Positions 1 through 5,584 of a stretch of DNA of 7,478 bases are shown in pieces. Numbering within the stretch: position 1 is the stretch's first letter; each line of letters starts with the position of its first letter. Origin of the DNA: Sphaerochaeta sp. (lineage in GTDB: Bacteria > Spirochaetota > Spirochaetia > Sphaerochaetales > Sphaerochaetaceae); assembly GCA_003446545.1 (NCBI GenBank), contig DMAO01000133.1, positions 1 through 7,478 on the forward strand, given 5' to 3'. The notes below the pieces were generated by a model that was not told the origin of the DNA, did not search any database, and saw nothing but the letters and a program-made list of their open reading frames with translations. A program made the position numbers and the translations under genes.

Positions 1-182
1 CTATGTTTGATGAGTCGGAGATTCGTACCACCAATGAAAGAGAGTTTTGCAATGTACCTGGAGTTTGAAAGATATTCCAATATTTGACATTGGATATATT
101 CTTTGAGCATGAGTTTCTGGTATTCACTGTCTTCTCTCATGCTCGGTGGGAAAAAACTCTTGATTGCATTGATATCGATCAT
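1..182 (-). CDS. AbiEii/AbiGii-family nucleotidyltransferase toxin, N-terminal part (runs off the window)
   Basis: My own translation of the minus strand gives 60 codons starting MIDINAIKSFFPPSMRED and ending in FIGGTNLRLIKH at the window edge. The GG-T-x-LRL segment (residues 51-57) matches the first nucleotide-binding motif of the AbiEii/MNT nucleotidyltransferase fold. The S-[ED]-D-[LI]-D-F metal-binding motif that should follow lies outside the window, so catalytic integrity cannot be judged. The start is supported by AAAGGAG about 8 bases upstream and by overlap of its ATG with the stop of the preceding frame (ATGA, 179-182). Known family members are the toxins of type IV toxin-antitoxin or abortive-infection pairs; they transfer nucleotides to tRNA or other targets. 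Here the upstream partner gene is cut by an IS66 element. Family assignment rests on one motif plus the gene arrangement. Confidence 0.72.
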   Translation of the reverse strand, partial: MIDINAIKSFFPPSMREDSEYQKLMLKEYIQCQILEYLSNSRYIAKLSFIGGTNLRLIKH

Positions 183-328
183 AGATAGGCTCCTTTTAGA
201 CGCAACACCCTTGTTTCCAGAACTTTGGATTTGAATTGCATCACGTATTCATCAAGTCGCTCAACATCCAGGTCATCCTGCATGAAGTCAATATCCAGAC
301 GAAGATCTTGCATATCCTTTGAAGAATC
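179..328 (-). pseudogene. 3' remnant of probable AbiEi-like antitoxin gene, cut by IS66
   Basis: A 49-codon open frame reads from the IS66 junction at 328 to a TGA at 179-181; it ends ...RLKGAYL. It is acidic and probably helical (for example LDVERLDEYVMQFKSK). Upstream, the frame meets an in-frame TGA inside the IS end, so no longer product is possible. The only near-edge ATG (residue 6) has a purine-rich AAAGGA just 1 base upstream, too close for a normal ribosome binding site. The stop overlaps the toxin start (ATGA), as expected for a coupled antitoxin-toxin operon. AbiEi-type antitoxins are usually around 200 residues with an N-terminal winged helix, which is missing here. Identity as antitoxin is inferred from position beside the AbiEii-like gene; the fragment itself carries no diagnostic motif. 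The missing 5' part is not recognisable on the other side of the IS. Confidence 0.55.
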
Positions 329-353
329 GTGTCAGTCCGTACAACTACGCACT
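329..353 (+). repeat. IS66 terminal inverted repeat, tnpC-side end
   Basis: These 25 bases are the exact reverse complement of 2930-2954. Matching extends outward by ATC (326-328), giving 28 bp. The end lies 89 bases beyond the tnpC stop codon. It should be the transposase recognition site. The outer GT fits the GT-starting ends common in the family. Confidence 0.9.
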
Positions 354-378
354 TATGCTATAAACGAGGGTAATATAC

Positions 379-410
379 GATAGCATCCATAGGAGAACCA
401 GGATGCTATC
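379..410. repeat. Perfect 10-bp-stem hairpin between tnpC and the IS end
   Basis: GATAGCATCC (379-388) and GGATGCTATC (401-410) are perfect inverted repeats around a 12-base loop. The hairpin begins 31 bases past the tnpC stop on the transposase strand. No clear U-run follows on that strand (GTATATTA), so it is not a classical intrinsic terminator. It could end or stabilise the transposase mRNA, or block transcription entering from outside. That role is inference. Confidence 0.6.
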
Positions 411-441
411 AACGGATGAACCAATGTATACTGAATGCAGC

Positions 442-2193
442 CTAGCCCTTTTGGGCCTGTATCTCAGCCATCCTGGCCTCATATTTCTCGATGGGGATCA
501 TGTTGTCGGCAATGAACTGGTATTCCCCGGTTACAATGGACAGGTCTTCCTGATTTACGTTCCAAGGCATGAGAGGCTCAAGGATTTCCCTGCCAAGTCC
601 CCAGCTGGCAGAGACAGCTCCCTTCATGAACAGATAGGAAAGGTAGTCACGGGGGTTGAGGCCATACATCTTGGCGGTCTCTATGAGACTGTACATCAGA
701 GCCGTTGCCCTCGCACCTTCCTCGCTGCCATGCGTAATCCAGTTCTTAGAGCCAAGTTTTATGACTTTTACGAGACGTTCGCTCCTGTTGTTGTCGAGAT
801 CAGTCTTGGCAGAAAGGAACGTATTCTCGATCTTTTCCCAGTTGTTCAGGGTATAGGTGACAGCGCGCTTGAGAGGGACACTCCTTCCGTAACCGGTAAG
901 GGCACAGTTGTCACACCATTGCTTCAGATCCTTCAGGATGGGCAGGCAAATGGCGTTCCTATCCTCAAGAAACTGTTCCTCGGTCATCTCACCGGCCTTG
1001 AGCCTGTCCCTGAGGATCCCATCCTCATGATAGATCTTCCCGAAACAGTCCAGGGGGAACTTCACCGCAGCCTCGGACCCGGTAATTTTCCGGTAATCGA
1101 CATACCGGCGACGACAATGTACGAGACAGGCGCAAAGGGTCGCTGCATGAAGGTATGCAGGATAGGCTGCATATGCATCTGTCATGCAGAACCCCGAGTA
1201 ATCCTTGAAATGTCCGAGAGGATCGGCTCCCGCCCGTCCCTCAAAGTACCGGTACCAGGCAAACTCATCGGTATTGAATACCCATATGTAGTTCTTCTTC
1301 TTGGGACTTTTCTGGGTGACCGTCGGGACCTCGTCGATGTACAGGACCTCCGAAGCCCTTGCCTTCTCTTCGAGAAGCTCCTCCATTTTCCAGATCCTCT
1401 CATACACCTGCATATGGTAGCGGTCGAGGTCCTGCCTGCTGATGTTGCACCCGTCAAGCCTGAGCGCCTGGCTGTACCTGTTGAAGGGGACATGCATGGC
1501 ATATTTCTTGTGGAAGAAGTCCCCGAGGAAAAGGTCCCCGACCTTGGTCTTCGGCAGGAAGCGTGCGACGGATTTGGCTGTCACTATGCTTTCCTCACCG
1601 GTCACCTTGTCCCTGAGCGAGTACTTCAGCATTTTTGCCTTGAAACGGATCATGACATTGATGGACTGGTAAAATTCGCTGACATCCTCACCAAGGACCC
1701 TGACCTGCATGCCGGAATCCTCAAGCATCCTGATCTGCTCCTCGGTAAGTGCATATACCCTCTCTACGACATGGGTGCACCCGGTTAGGTCCTTTTTGGT
1801 GTTTCTTATGGCCTTCTTGTCCTTGCCTTCTGCAGTATCGGATTCAAGCAGAGGCCTGTCCCCATCCTGCCCGGTTATCTGTTGGTCCTCTGCAAAGAGG
1901 TCAAGGTCTGCGACTGTAGACTGCTCACACCTCACATCGGCAGTGCCGTCCAGCAGGGAAATGATGAGGCCGAGCTTGGTCTGGAGTATCTCGTTGGCCT
2001 TGGTCACCTCATTGGCTTGTATGATAGCCATCCTGGCCAGGGCCGCAAGCTCTTCCTTGGAGGAATGGGCGAAGACCCTTTCATCAGGAAGGGGTATGGG
2101 TGGCGTGACAAGACCCTCGCCTTGCTTGTTCTTGAGCTTTGAACCCAGAGCTATGATGACCGACCGGTCCTGATGGCTTACCTCAAACTTCAT
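442..2193 (-). CDS. tnpC: IS66-family DDE transposase TnpC
   Basis: This 583-residue protein catalyses cut and strand transfer of the IS. The DDE triad is visible: D287 in LYIDEVPT, D339 in FCMTDAYAAYPAY, and E472 in LDNNRSERL. C356 and H359 (CLVHCRRRY) match the family's conserved CxxH before the basic stretch. The block GSKNWITHGSEEGARA...YSLIETAK (about 481-508) is the classic IS66 C-terminal signature, followed by ...EPLMPWN (about 539-545). The N-terminal part (about 45-80) resembles the family's helical leader. The usual zinc-finger cysteines (CPxCG...C..C) are absent: the matching region (about 138-200) reads VRVLGEDVSEF...KYSLRDK with no Cys pairs. No Shine-Dalgarno precedes the ATG at 2193 (TTTCCTC), so the start is uncertain, or translation depends on coupling or on the upstream hairpin. 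Confidence 0.95.
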   Translation of the reverse strand: MKFEVSHQDRSVIIALGSKLKNKQGEGLVTPPIPLPDERVFAHSSKEELAALARMAIIQANEVTKANEILQTKLGLIISLLDGTADVRCEQSTVADLDLFAEDQQITGQDGDRPLLESDTAEGKDKKAIRNTKKDLTGCTHVVERVYALTEEQIRMLEDSGMQVRVLGEDVSEFYQSINVMIRFKAKMLKYSLRDKVTGEESIVTAKSVARFLPKTKVGDLFLGDFFHKKYAMHVPFNRYSQALRLDGCNISRQDLDRYHMQVYERIWKMEELLEEKARASEVLYIDEVPTVTQKSPKKKNYIWVFNTDEFAWYRYFEGRAGADPLGHFKDYSGFCMTDAYAAYPAYLHAATLCACLVHCRRRYVDYRKITGSEAAVKFPLDCFGKIYHEDGILRDRLKAGEMTEEQFLEDRNAICLPILKDLKQWCDNCALTGYGRSVPLKRAVTYTLNNWEKIENTFLSAKTDLDNNRSERLVKVIKLGSKNWITHGSEEGARATALMYSLIETAKMYGLNPRDYLSYLFMKGAVSASWGLGREILEPLMPWNVNQEDLSIVTGEYQFIADNMIPIEKYEARMAEIQAQKG

Positions 2194-2202
2194 GAGGAAA
2201 TA

Positions 2203-2298
2203 GTATCATACATTAGCGGTTTTGTACAGTGTTTGATAGCCTAAAATGACATTATAAATACATCAAATGTATCCATAATGTCATTTCGGGGTATCATA
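2203..2298. repeat. 8-bp direct repeat GTATCATA flanking 80 bp ahead of tnpC
   Basis: GTATCATA occurs at 2203-2210 and again at 2291-2298, in the tnpB-tnpC gap. Eight bases is the usual IS66 target-duplication length, but the 80 bp between the copies shows no terminal inverted repeats. The repeat may be chance in AT-rich sequence. Confidence 0.3.
2244..2286. repeat. Nested hairpin in the tnpB-tnpC gap
   Basis: AAATGACATTAT (2244-2255) pairs perfectly with ATAATGTCATTT (2275-2286). Inside it, ATACAT (2258-2263) pairs with ATGTAT (2267-2272) around a CAA triloop. The two stems are separated by a symmetric 2x2 internal loop (AA/CC), giving 18 base pairs in total. It lies in the 120-bp gap after tnpB, ending about 50 bases before the tnpC start on the coding strand. 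It has no U-run, so it is not a classical terminator. A role in limiting tnpC expression, or as a protein-binding site, is inference. Confidence 0.65.
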
Positions 2299-2313
2299 AG
2301 GAAGTTTTACCTG

Positions 2314-2658
2314 CTATGAGATCTTGACGTCCGCCCAGGGGACGAACTTGCGGAACACATCGATGCCATCCAGCAGCTGCCCCAGCTGCTGGGAGGTAAT
2401 CCTCATCACCTCACGCTCGTCGCGTGGCCATGCGAAGGTATAGCCCACCAATTTTTTCTGTATATTCCAAAATCCCGTCCCATCCCAGAGGATGCACTTG
2501 ATTGAGGTCTTGGCCTTGGAGCAGAAGATGAACAGCCCGCCCTGCAGGACATCCATCTTCATCTGTTCCTGGATGACACCCACCAGGCCGTCAATTGCCT
2601 TCCTGCCATCTGTGAAACCAGGGCGCAGGTAGATCGGGACATCACCGACATCCATCAT
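2314..2658 (-). CDS. tnpB: IS66 accessory protein TnpB (IS66 Orf2)
   Basis: The 114-residue protein has the hallmark IS66 Orf2 pattern. DVPIYLRPGFTDGRKAIDGL (residues 6-25) corresponds to the family's V-x-L-x(3)-TDMRKGIDGL. GLFIFCSKAKTSIKCILWDGTGFW (about 41-64) corresponds to LFVFRxRR.D.vKlLwWDgdG. FAWPRDE...ITSQQLGQLLDGID corresponds to FxWP...LT.aQL..LLeGID. Length is normal for the family. TnpB is needed for efficient transposition in studied IS66 elements, but its biochemical role is not settled. The start has GGAGG about 8 bases upstream and overlaps the previous stop (ATGA, 2655-2658), implying translational coupling. Confidence 0.95.
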   Translation of the reverse strand: MMDVGDVPIYLRPGFTDGRKAIDGLVGVIQEQMKMDVLQGGLFIFCSKAKTSIKCILWDGTGFWNIQKKLVGYTFAWPRDEREVMRITSQQLGQLLDGIDVFRKFVPWADVKIS

Positions 2659-2882
2659 AGCGACACCTCCATTTCTGAAACTGCAACAGGTCCTGAGGGG
2701 ATGCCGATGAATCCTGCCAGGACAAGGCCCTTGGTGTTCTCTTCGGCTTTACGATACTTCAGTCCGCTTTTGCGACGGCGTCTGGTCCTGGTAGTCTTCT
2801 TGTACTTACCACTACGATGGTAGGCTCTTTTGCTGATTGGTTCGATTCCAAAGCTGAATGTGCTTTTTGCTGTCTGGTCCAT
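2655..2882 (-). CDS. Short basic ORF in the tnpA position of IS66
   Basis: The preferred start (MDQTAKSTFSFGIEP...) at 2882 gives 75 residues and has GGAGGA 4 bases upstream. An in-frame ATG at 2906 would give 83 residues but has no Shine-Dalgarno. The centre is very basic (KYKKTTRTRRRRKSGLKYRK). The tail GFIGIPSGPVAVSEMEVSL resembles the FxPV...(I/M)E(I/V) ending of TnpA proteins. The helix-turn-helix usually found in TnpA is not visible, and the protein is shorter than typical TnpA. The stop overlaps the tnpB start. It may be a reduced TnpA or an unrelated nucleic-acid-binding protein in its place. Position and coupling make it a real gene; function is unassigned. Confidence 0.75.
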   Translation of the reverse strand: MDQTAKSTFSFGIEPISKRAYHRSGKYKKTTRTRRRRKSGLKYRKAEENTKGLVLAGFIGIPSGPVAVSEMEVSL

Positions 2883-2929
2883 AGGTTCCTCCATGGTCAA
2901 CAGCATATCGGAGATTAGGAGAGGGCGTT

Positions 2930-2954
2930 AGTGCGTAGTTGTACGGACTGACAC
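2930..2954 (-). repeat. IS66 terminal inverted repeat, tnpA-side end
   Basis: This is the partner of the repeat at 329-353, identical over 25 bases in inverted orientation, with GAT at 2955-2957 extending the match to 28. It lies about 48 bases upstream of the preferred start of the first IS gene, so the transposition promoter should be in or next to this end. I could not pick a convincing -35/-10 pair there. Confidence 0.9.
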
Positions 2955-3054
2955 GATATAATCTCTTGGAGAATTAAAAGAAAGCTTCTTCTTACTGTGT
3001 GAGAATTGTTGCTTTTTACTCTTGGTTCAAAGGAAATCATGTTGGCTGCTACAG

Positions 3055-3080
3055 GGGAATATGTACGTGTACATATTCCC
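3055..3080. promoter_or_regulatory. 26-bp near-perfect palindrome upstream of perR
   Basis: GGGAATATGTAC (3055-3066) and GTACATATTCCC (3069-3080) are perfect inverted repeats separated by two bases. The site ends 32 bases before the -35 element of the perR promoter. No T-run follows on either strand, so it does not look like a terminator. The tight two-base centre suits binding of a dimeric regulator better than an RNA hairpin. The regulator is unknown. It could act on perR-rbr or be left over from the locus disrupted by the IS. Confidence 0.6.
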
Positions 3081-3112
3081 GAGAATGGAATGTGTTGTTT
3101 ATCCAGTAGAAG

Positions 3113-3141
3113 TTGACATAATTTAATATGTAGTTTATTCT
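3113..3141 (+). promoter_or_regulatory. Sigma70-type promoter of the perR-rbr operon
   Basis: A perfect -35 TTGACA (3113-3118), a 17-base spacer and -10 TATTCT (3136-3141, 4 of 6 to consensus) lie upstream of perR. Transcription should start near 3147-3149, leaving a short leader of about 27 bases. The next element downstream, a 12-bp palindrome, begins at the last base of the -10. Confidence 0.7.
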
Positions 3142-3152
3142 CTCATATGAGA
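3141..3152. promoter_or_regulatory. Candidate PerR operator over the perR transcription start
   Basis: TCTCATATGAGA is a perfect 12-bp palindrome overlapping the last base of the -10 and the expected start site. Binding there would block RNA polymerase. Fur-family genes are often autoregulated, so this is the best candidate operator. The sequence does not closely match the Bacillus PerR box (TTATAATNATTATAA), so ownership by this PerR is inference. Confidence 0.5.
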
Positions 3153-3174
3153 AACGATACCAATTAGGGTTAAC

Positions 3175-3579
3175 ATGAAAGAAAAGAGACAAACAATACA
3201 GAAAGGCTTAATTTGGGAAGCTGTTTCAGAAGCTGATAATCACCCCAATGCTGAACAAATCTATGATATGATAGTCAGTAAGCACCCCTCCATCAGTCGT
3301 GCTACCGTGTATAGGAATCTGAATATGTTGGTAGATGAGGGACAGGTGAAACGTGTTCGTGTGTTAGGAGGACCTGATCATTTTGACAGGACTTTGGGAA
3401 AACACTATCACATCCAGTGTACGCACTGTAAGCAGGTCAGTGATATTGAATTGCTTGAGGATGTTATTCTTTCCAGTGACAATATTGCCACGCATGGCTA
3501 TAAAGTGGAATCGTATGAACTTGTTTTTAACGGGATTTGTCCTGATTGTCAAAAAAAGTATGCTGCCAACACGCAGTAA
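3175..3579 (+). CDS. perR: Peroxide-sensing Fur-family repressor, PerR type
   Basis: This 134-residue cytoplasmic DNA-binding regulator has an N-terminal winged helix (HPNAEQIYDMI...ISRATVYRNLNMLVDEG, about 23-56) and a C-terminal metal-binding dimerisation domain. Structural zinc cysteines are C82/C85 and C122/C125. Regulatory-site residues align with Bacillus PerR: H23 (H37), D71 (D85), H77 (H91), H79 (H93) and D90 (D104). Asp at the last position, rather than Glu, is the feature associated with PerR over Fur. In studied PerR proteins, Fe(II)-bound protein is inactivated by peroxide through oxidation of the His residues. A modest AGGG sits 6 bases before the start. The next gene, rubrerythrin, begins 12 bases downstream, which supports the peroxide role. 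Plain Fur or Zur is less likely. Confidence 0.9.
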   Translation: MKEKRQTIQKGLIWEAVSEADNHPNAEQIYDMIVSKHPSISRATVYRNLNMLVDEGQVKRVRVLGGPDHFDRTLGKHYHIQCTHCKQVSDIELLEDVILSSDNIATHGYKVESYELVFNGICPDCQKKYAANTQ

Positions 3580-3591
3580 AGGAGCAATTGT

Positions 3592-4134
3592 ATGGAATTA
3601 AAAGGATCGAAGACTGAAGCTAATCTGGGTGCAGCATTTGCTGGTGAATCTAAGGCAAGAAACAAGTACACCTACTATGCCTCCAAGGCCCGTAAAGAAG
3701 GATATGTCCAGATTGCCAATCTTTTCGAAGAGACTGCTGGCAATGAGAAAGAACATGCAAAGATTTGGTTCAAGCTTCTCCAGGAAGGTGGTGAAGTTGC
3801 CACTACTGCAACAAACCTTAAGGACGCTGCTGCAGGAGAACACTACGAGTGGACTGATATGTATGTGAATTTTGCTAAGGATGCTCGTGAAGAAGGGTTT
3901 ACCAAGATTGCAGCACTCTTTGAAATGGTAGCAGCAATTGAGAAGCACCATGAGCAGCGCTATCTCGATCTCTTGAAGAACGTCGAGGAAGGCCTTGTAT
4001 TCAGTAGGGATGGAGAGCAGATCTGGAAGTGCTCCAACTGTGGTCATATTGTCATCGGCAAGAAGGCCCCTGGCCTCTGTGTTGTCTGTAACCATCCACA
4101 GGCGTATTTCGAACTAGTAGCAAAGAACTACTAG
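3592..4134 (+). CDS. rbr: Rubrerythrin (diiron peroxide reductase)
   Basis: Rubrerythrin reduces hydrogen peroxide to water in the cytoplasm of anaerobes, using electrons passed through a rubredoxin-like centre. The 180 residues comprise a ferritin-like four-helix domain (about 1-135) and a C-terminal rubredoxin-like domain (about 143-178). Diiron ligand motifs are visible: E19 in [11 protein letters not shown]52 and H55 in NEKEH, E83 and E86 in GEHYEW, and E117 with H119/H120 in [11 protein letters not shown]. The Fe(SCys)4 site is C147/C150 (WKCSNCG) and C163/C166 (LCVVCNHPQ). Length and order are normal for the family. AAAGGAG (3578-3584), 7 bases from the ATG, overlaps the perR stop, so the gene is cotranscribed and probably controlled by PerR. 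No reductase partner gene lies in the window. Confidence 0.97.
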   Translation: MELKGSKTEANLGAAFAGESKARNKYTYYASKARKEGYVQIANLFEETAGNEKEHAKIWFKLLQEGGEVATTATNLKDAAAGEHYEWTDMYVNFAKDAREEGFTKIAALFEMVAAIEKHHEQRYLDLLKNVEEGLVFSRDGEQIWKCSNCGHIVIGKKAPGLCVVCNHPQAYFELVAKNY

Positions 4135-4168
4135 GAGTTGTCCTAAGGGTCAACGATTGGACCACGGC

Positions 4169-4196
4169 AGGCAGTAACATGTCTGCCTTAATTTTT
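4169..4196 (+). terminator. Intrinsic terminator of the perR-rbr operon
   Basis: AGGCAG (4169-4174) and CTGCCT (4183-4188) form a 6-bp stem with an 8-base loop, followed by TAATTTTT. It begins 34 bases after the rbr stop. The stem is short, so termination may be moderate. Confidence 0.6.
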
Positions 4197-4236
4197 GTCC
4201 TGAAGACCTTGTTGGGTTTTCCCTGAGTAAGAATCT

Positions 4237-4288
4237 GAGGCAGGACTTGTTTTTATCCCTGTCTCATAAGCCCCCTATGTCCTAGGGG
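4237..4288. terminator. Hairpin pair in the convergent rbr / amidohydrolase gap
   Basis: Two inverted repeats lie between the converging genes. GAGGCAGG (4237-4244) pairs with CCTGTCTC (4258-4265), with one G-T wobble. CCCCTA (4272-4277) pairs with TAGGGG (4283-4288) around TGTCC. Neither is followed by a strong U-run on the amidohydrolase strand, so they are weak terminator candidates for the minus-strand gene. Nothing else is visible in 4197-4309. Confidence 0.35.
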
Positions 4289-4309
4289 CGTTTCATCGTG
4301 GTTGTCTTC

Positions 4310-5563
4310 CTATTCAACAATACCCATAAACAGCATAGGATTGGTCTGGACGAAGGAGTGCACCTCATCATCACCAAATGGTGACTGTTCGAACATCCGG
4401 TAGTAGGAGTTATACGACTCCACCTTCAAGAGATGCACATTGAAATCAGAACCGAAGATTGATCGCTCCAATACCGTCTGAGCCTTGGAATCCTCTAGGG
4501 ATTTTACATAGTTATTGAGTTGTACGTAGAAGTCACTGTTGGTTCCGCTGAAAGAGAAGTCTGCATAGATGTTGGGATAATTGTGCATCAGATCCACCAA
4601 CTCATAAAACCAAGGCGAATCTGGGACCTTGTTAGCTGCGGCACTTAAGACTGAGAGAGGGTTCTTATGCATAGGATTGTACTGCCACCCATAATGGGCA
4701 AAGTCAATTCGTAGCGTTGGATATTTTTCCAGGACTGGCTTGTAGGTTGTAGGGGAAGTGAATTTCCAGGCATCCTTGGGTGACACTCCCCGAAAGCCCT
4801 GGTCATCACAGTGTGTCATGATGGGGATGTCGTGTTCTGTACAGAACTTGTAGATGAGAGTGACCTTATCCTTCTCCTTTGGGTCGGAAGGCCAGGGATC
4901 ATATCCTAAGGGCGGATAGATTTTTATCCCGTAGAACTTCTTCTTTCCCTGTTTGAACTGGCTTTTTCGTGTATGGTCTTTGTTCACATAGGTATCCAGC
5001 AATTCCTCTATGAATTCAATGGAATGTGCAGGAGGGGTAATGCCTATGAATGGGTAGAATTCAAAGAGGCCGTCAGGGTGGTTTTCCCTGTACCAGTCAA
5101 ATCCTGCTAAGGTGTCCTCTGCATACTTGAGTATTTTCTTGGCCTTTCTGGGAGGGTAGTAGAGGCTTTCCTTGCTTATATCGGTGCTGGAAAAGTCCAT
5201 CAGCAGGGGGCACATGGCCAGTTTGTCGTACCCTCTGTTTCGCATATGCATTTTACCATCCCTGATGAATGGCTTGTCCGGCTTGGGGGAATCTTCCTCA
5301 TGGGAGGCGAACTTGCCCATAAGGTCATCCTCCATCAGGGCCAATGTTTGCCCGATGGGTTGGTCAAACGTGGTGAGCGTGTTTGTGATCCTGTCAAGCA
5401 TGAGCGAACCCCTACGGTTCTTGGGGGTGAAGATATAGCTTGGGGAGAATGCCCCACTGGTAATGAGGTCAGGGATCTGGGTATCGAGGGAAGCAAAGAA
5501 AGAGAGCAAGTTCGGATGTTCGATATTCATGACATGAAAATGCTGGTCAAAGAAATAGTTCAT
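4310..5563 (-). CDS. Amidohydrolase-2-type metal-dependent hydrolase, substrate unknown
   Basis: This 417-residue protein appears to be a TIM-barrel hydrolase of the amidohydrolase superfamily (amidohydrolase_2-like). The metal-site residues sit in the expected order: HxH at H8/H10 (FDQHFHVMN), a possible Lys at K214 (GIKIYPPLGYDPWP), H251 (IMTHCDDQG), H290 (IDFAHYGW) and D373 (FGSDFNVH). The GxKIYPPxG and THC segments recall the family in which the barrel His binds metal and the final Asp acts as base. No signal peptide or membrane segment is visible, so it should be cytoplasmic. Residues about 75-140 form an insertion between the first and later barrel strands. AGGAGG about 8 bases upstream supports the start. 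It lies 74 bp downstream of glnS in the same direction, with a strong hairpin between. The substrate cannot be read from sequence or neighbours. Confidence 0.8.
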   Translation of the reverse strand: MNYFFDQHFHVMNIEHPNLLSFFASLDTQIPDLITSGAFSPSYIFTPKNRRGSLMLDRITNTLTTFDQPIGQTLALMEDDLMGKFASHEEDSPKPDKPFIRDGKMHMRNRGYDKLAMCPLLMDFSSTDISKESLYYPPRKAKKILKYAEDTLAGFDWYRENHPDGLFEFYPFIGITPPAHSIEFIEELLDTYVNKDHTRKSQFKQGKKKFYGIKIYPPLGYDPWPSDPKEKDKVTLIYKFCTEHDIPIMTHCDDQGFRGVSPKDAWKFTSPTTYKPVLEKYPTLRIDFAHYGWQYNPMHKNPLSVLSAAANKVPDSPWFYELVDLMHNYPNIYADFSFSGTNSDFYVQLNNYVKSLEDSKAQTVLERSIFGSDFNVHLLKVESYNSYYRMFEQSPFGDDEVHSFVQTNPMLFMGIVE

Positions 5564-5584
5564 ACCATTTCCTCCTCTTATCTG

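Larger units (their letters stand above)
329..2954 (-). mobile_element. IS66-family insertion sequence, about 2.6 kb
   Basis: The element is bounded by 25-bp perfect terminal inverted repeats beginning GTGTCAGTCCGTACAA. It carries the IS66 gene order on one strand: a short ORF in the tnpA position, tnpB, tnpC. Three further outer bases (ATC/GAT) also match, so the ends could be 326 and 2957. IS66 elements normally make 8-bp target duplications. Flanks GAAGAATC (left) and GATATAAT (right) do not match, and no shifted boundary gives a match either. All three frames are open with intact DDE residues, so the element may still be active or have been so recently. Its base composition looks more GC-rich than the perR-rbr region next to it, in keeping with acquisition. 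Confidence 0.93.

Noticed and set aside
403..1788. Long plus-strand open frame (461 codons) with AGGAGA 6 bases ahead of its ATG
   Set aside because: It lies wholly antisense to tnpC, whose conserved motifs are unmistakable. The antisense translation has no recognisable family motifs, and the apparent ribosome site falls in the loop of the 379-410 hairpin.
2955..3160. Minus-strand open stretch of about 50 codons next to the IS, possibly the missing 5' part of the antitoxin
   Set aside because: It has no good start with a ribosome site, runs across the 26-bp palindrome and the perR promoter, and contains no recognisable domain. A second frame that joins the antitoxin fragment across the IS is open for only 24 codons before a stop and has no start codon.
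3598..4095. Minus-strand open frame of 165 codons opposite rubrerythrin
   Set aside because: It is the antisense of a fully recognisable rubrerythrin gene and shows no independent coding signal.
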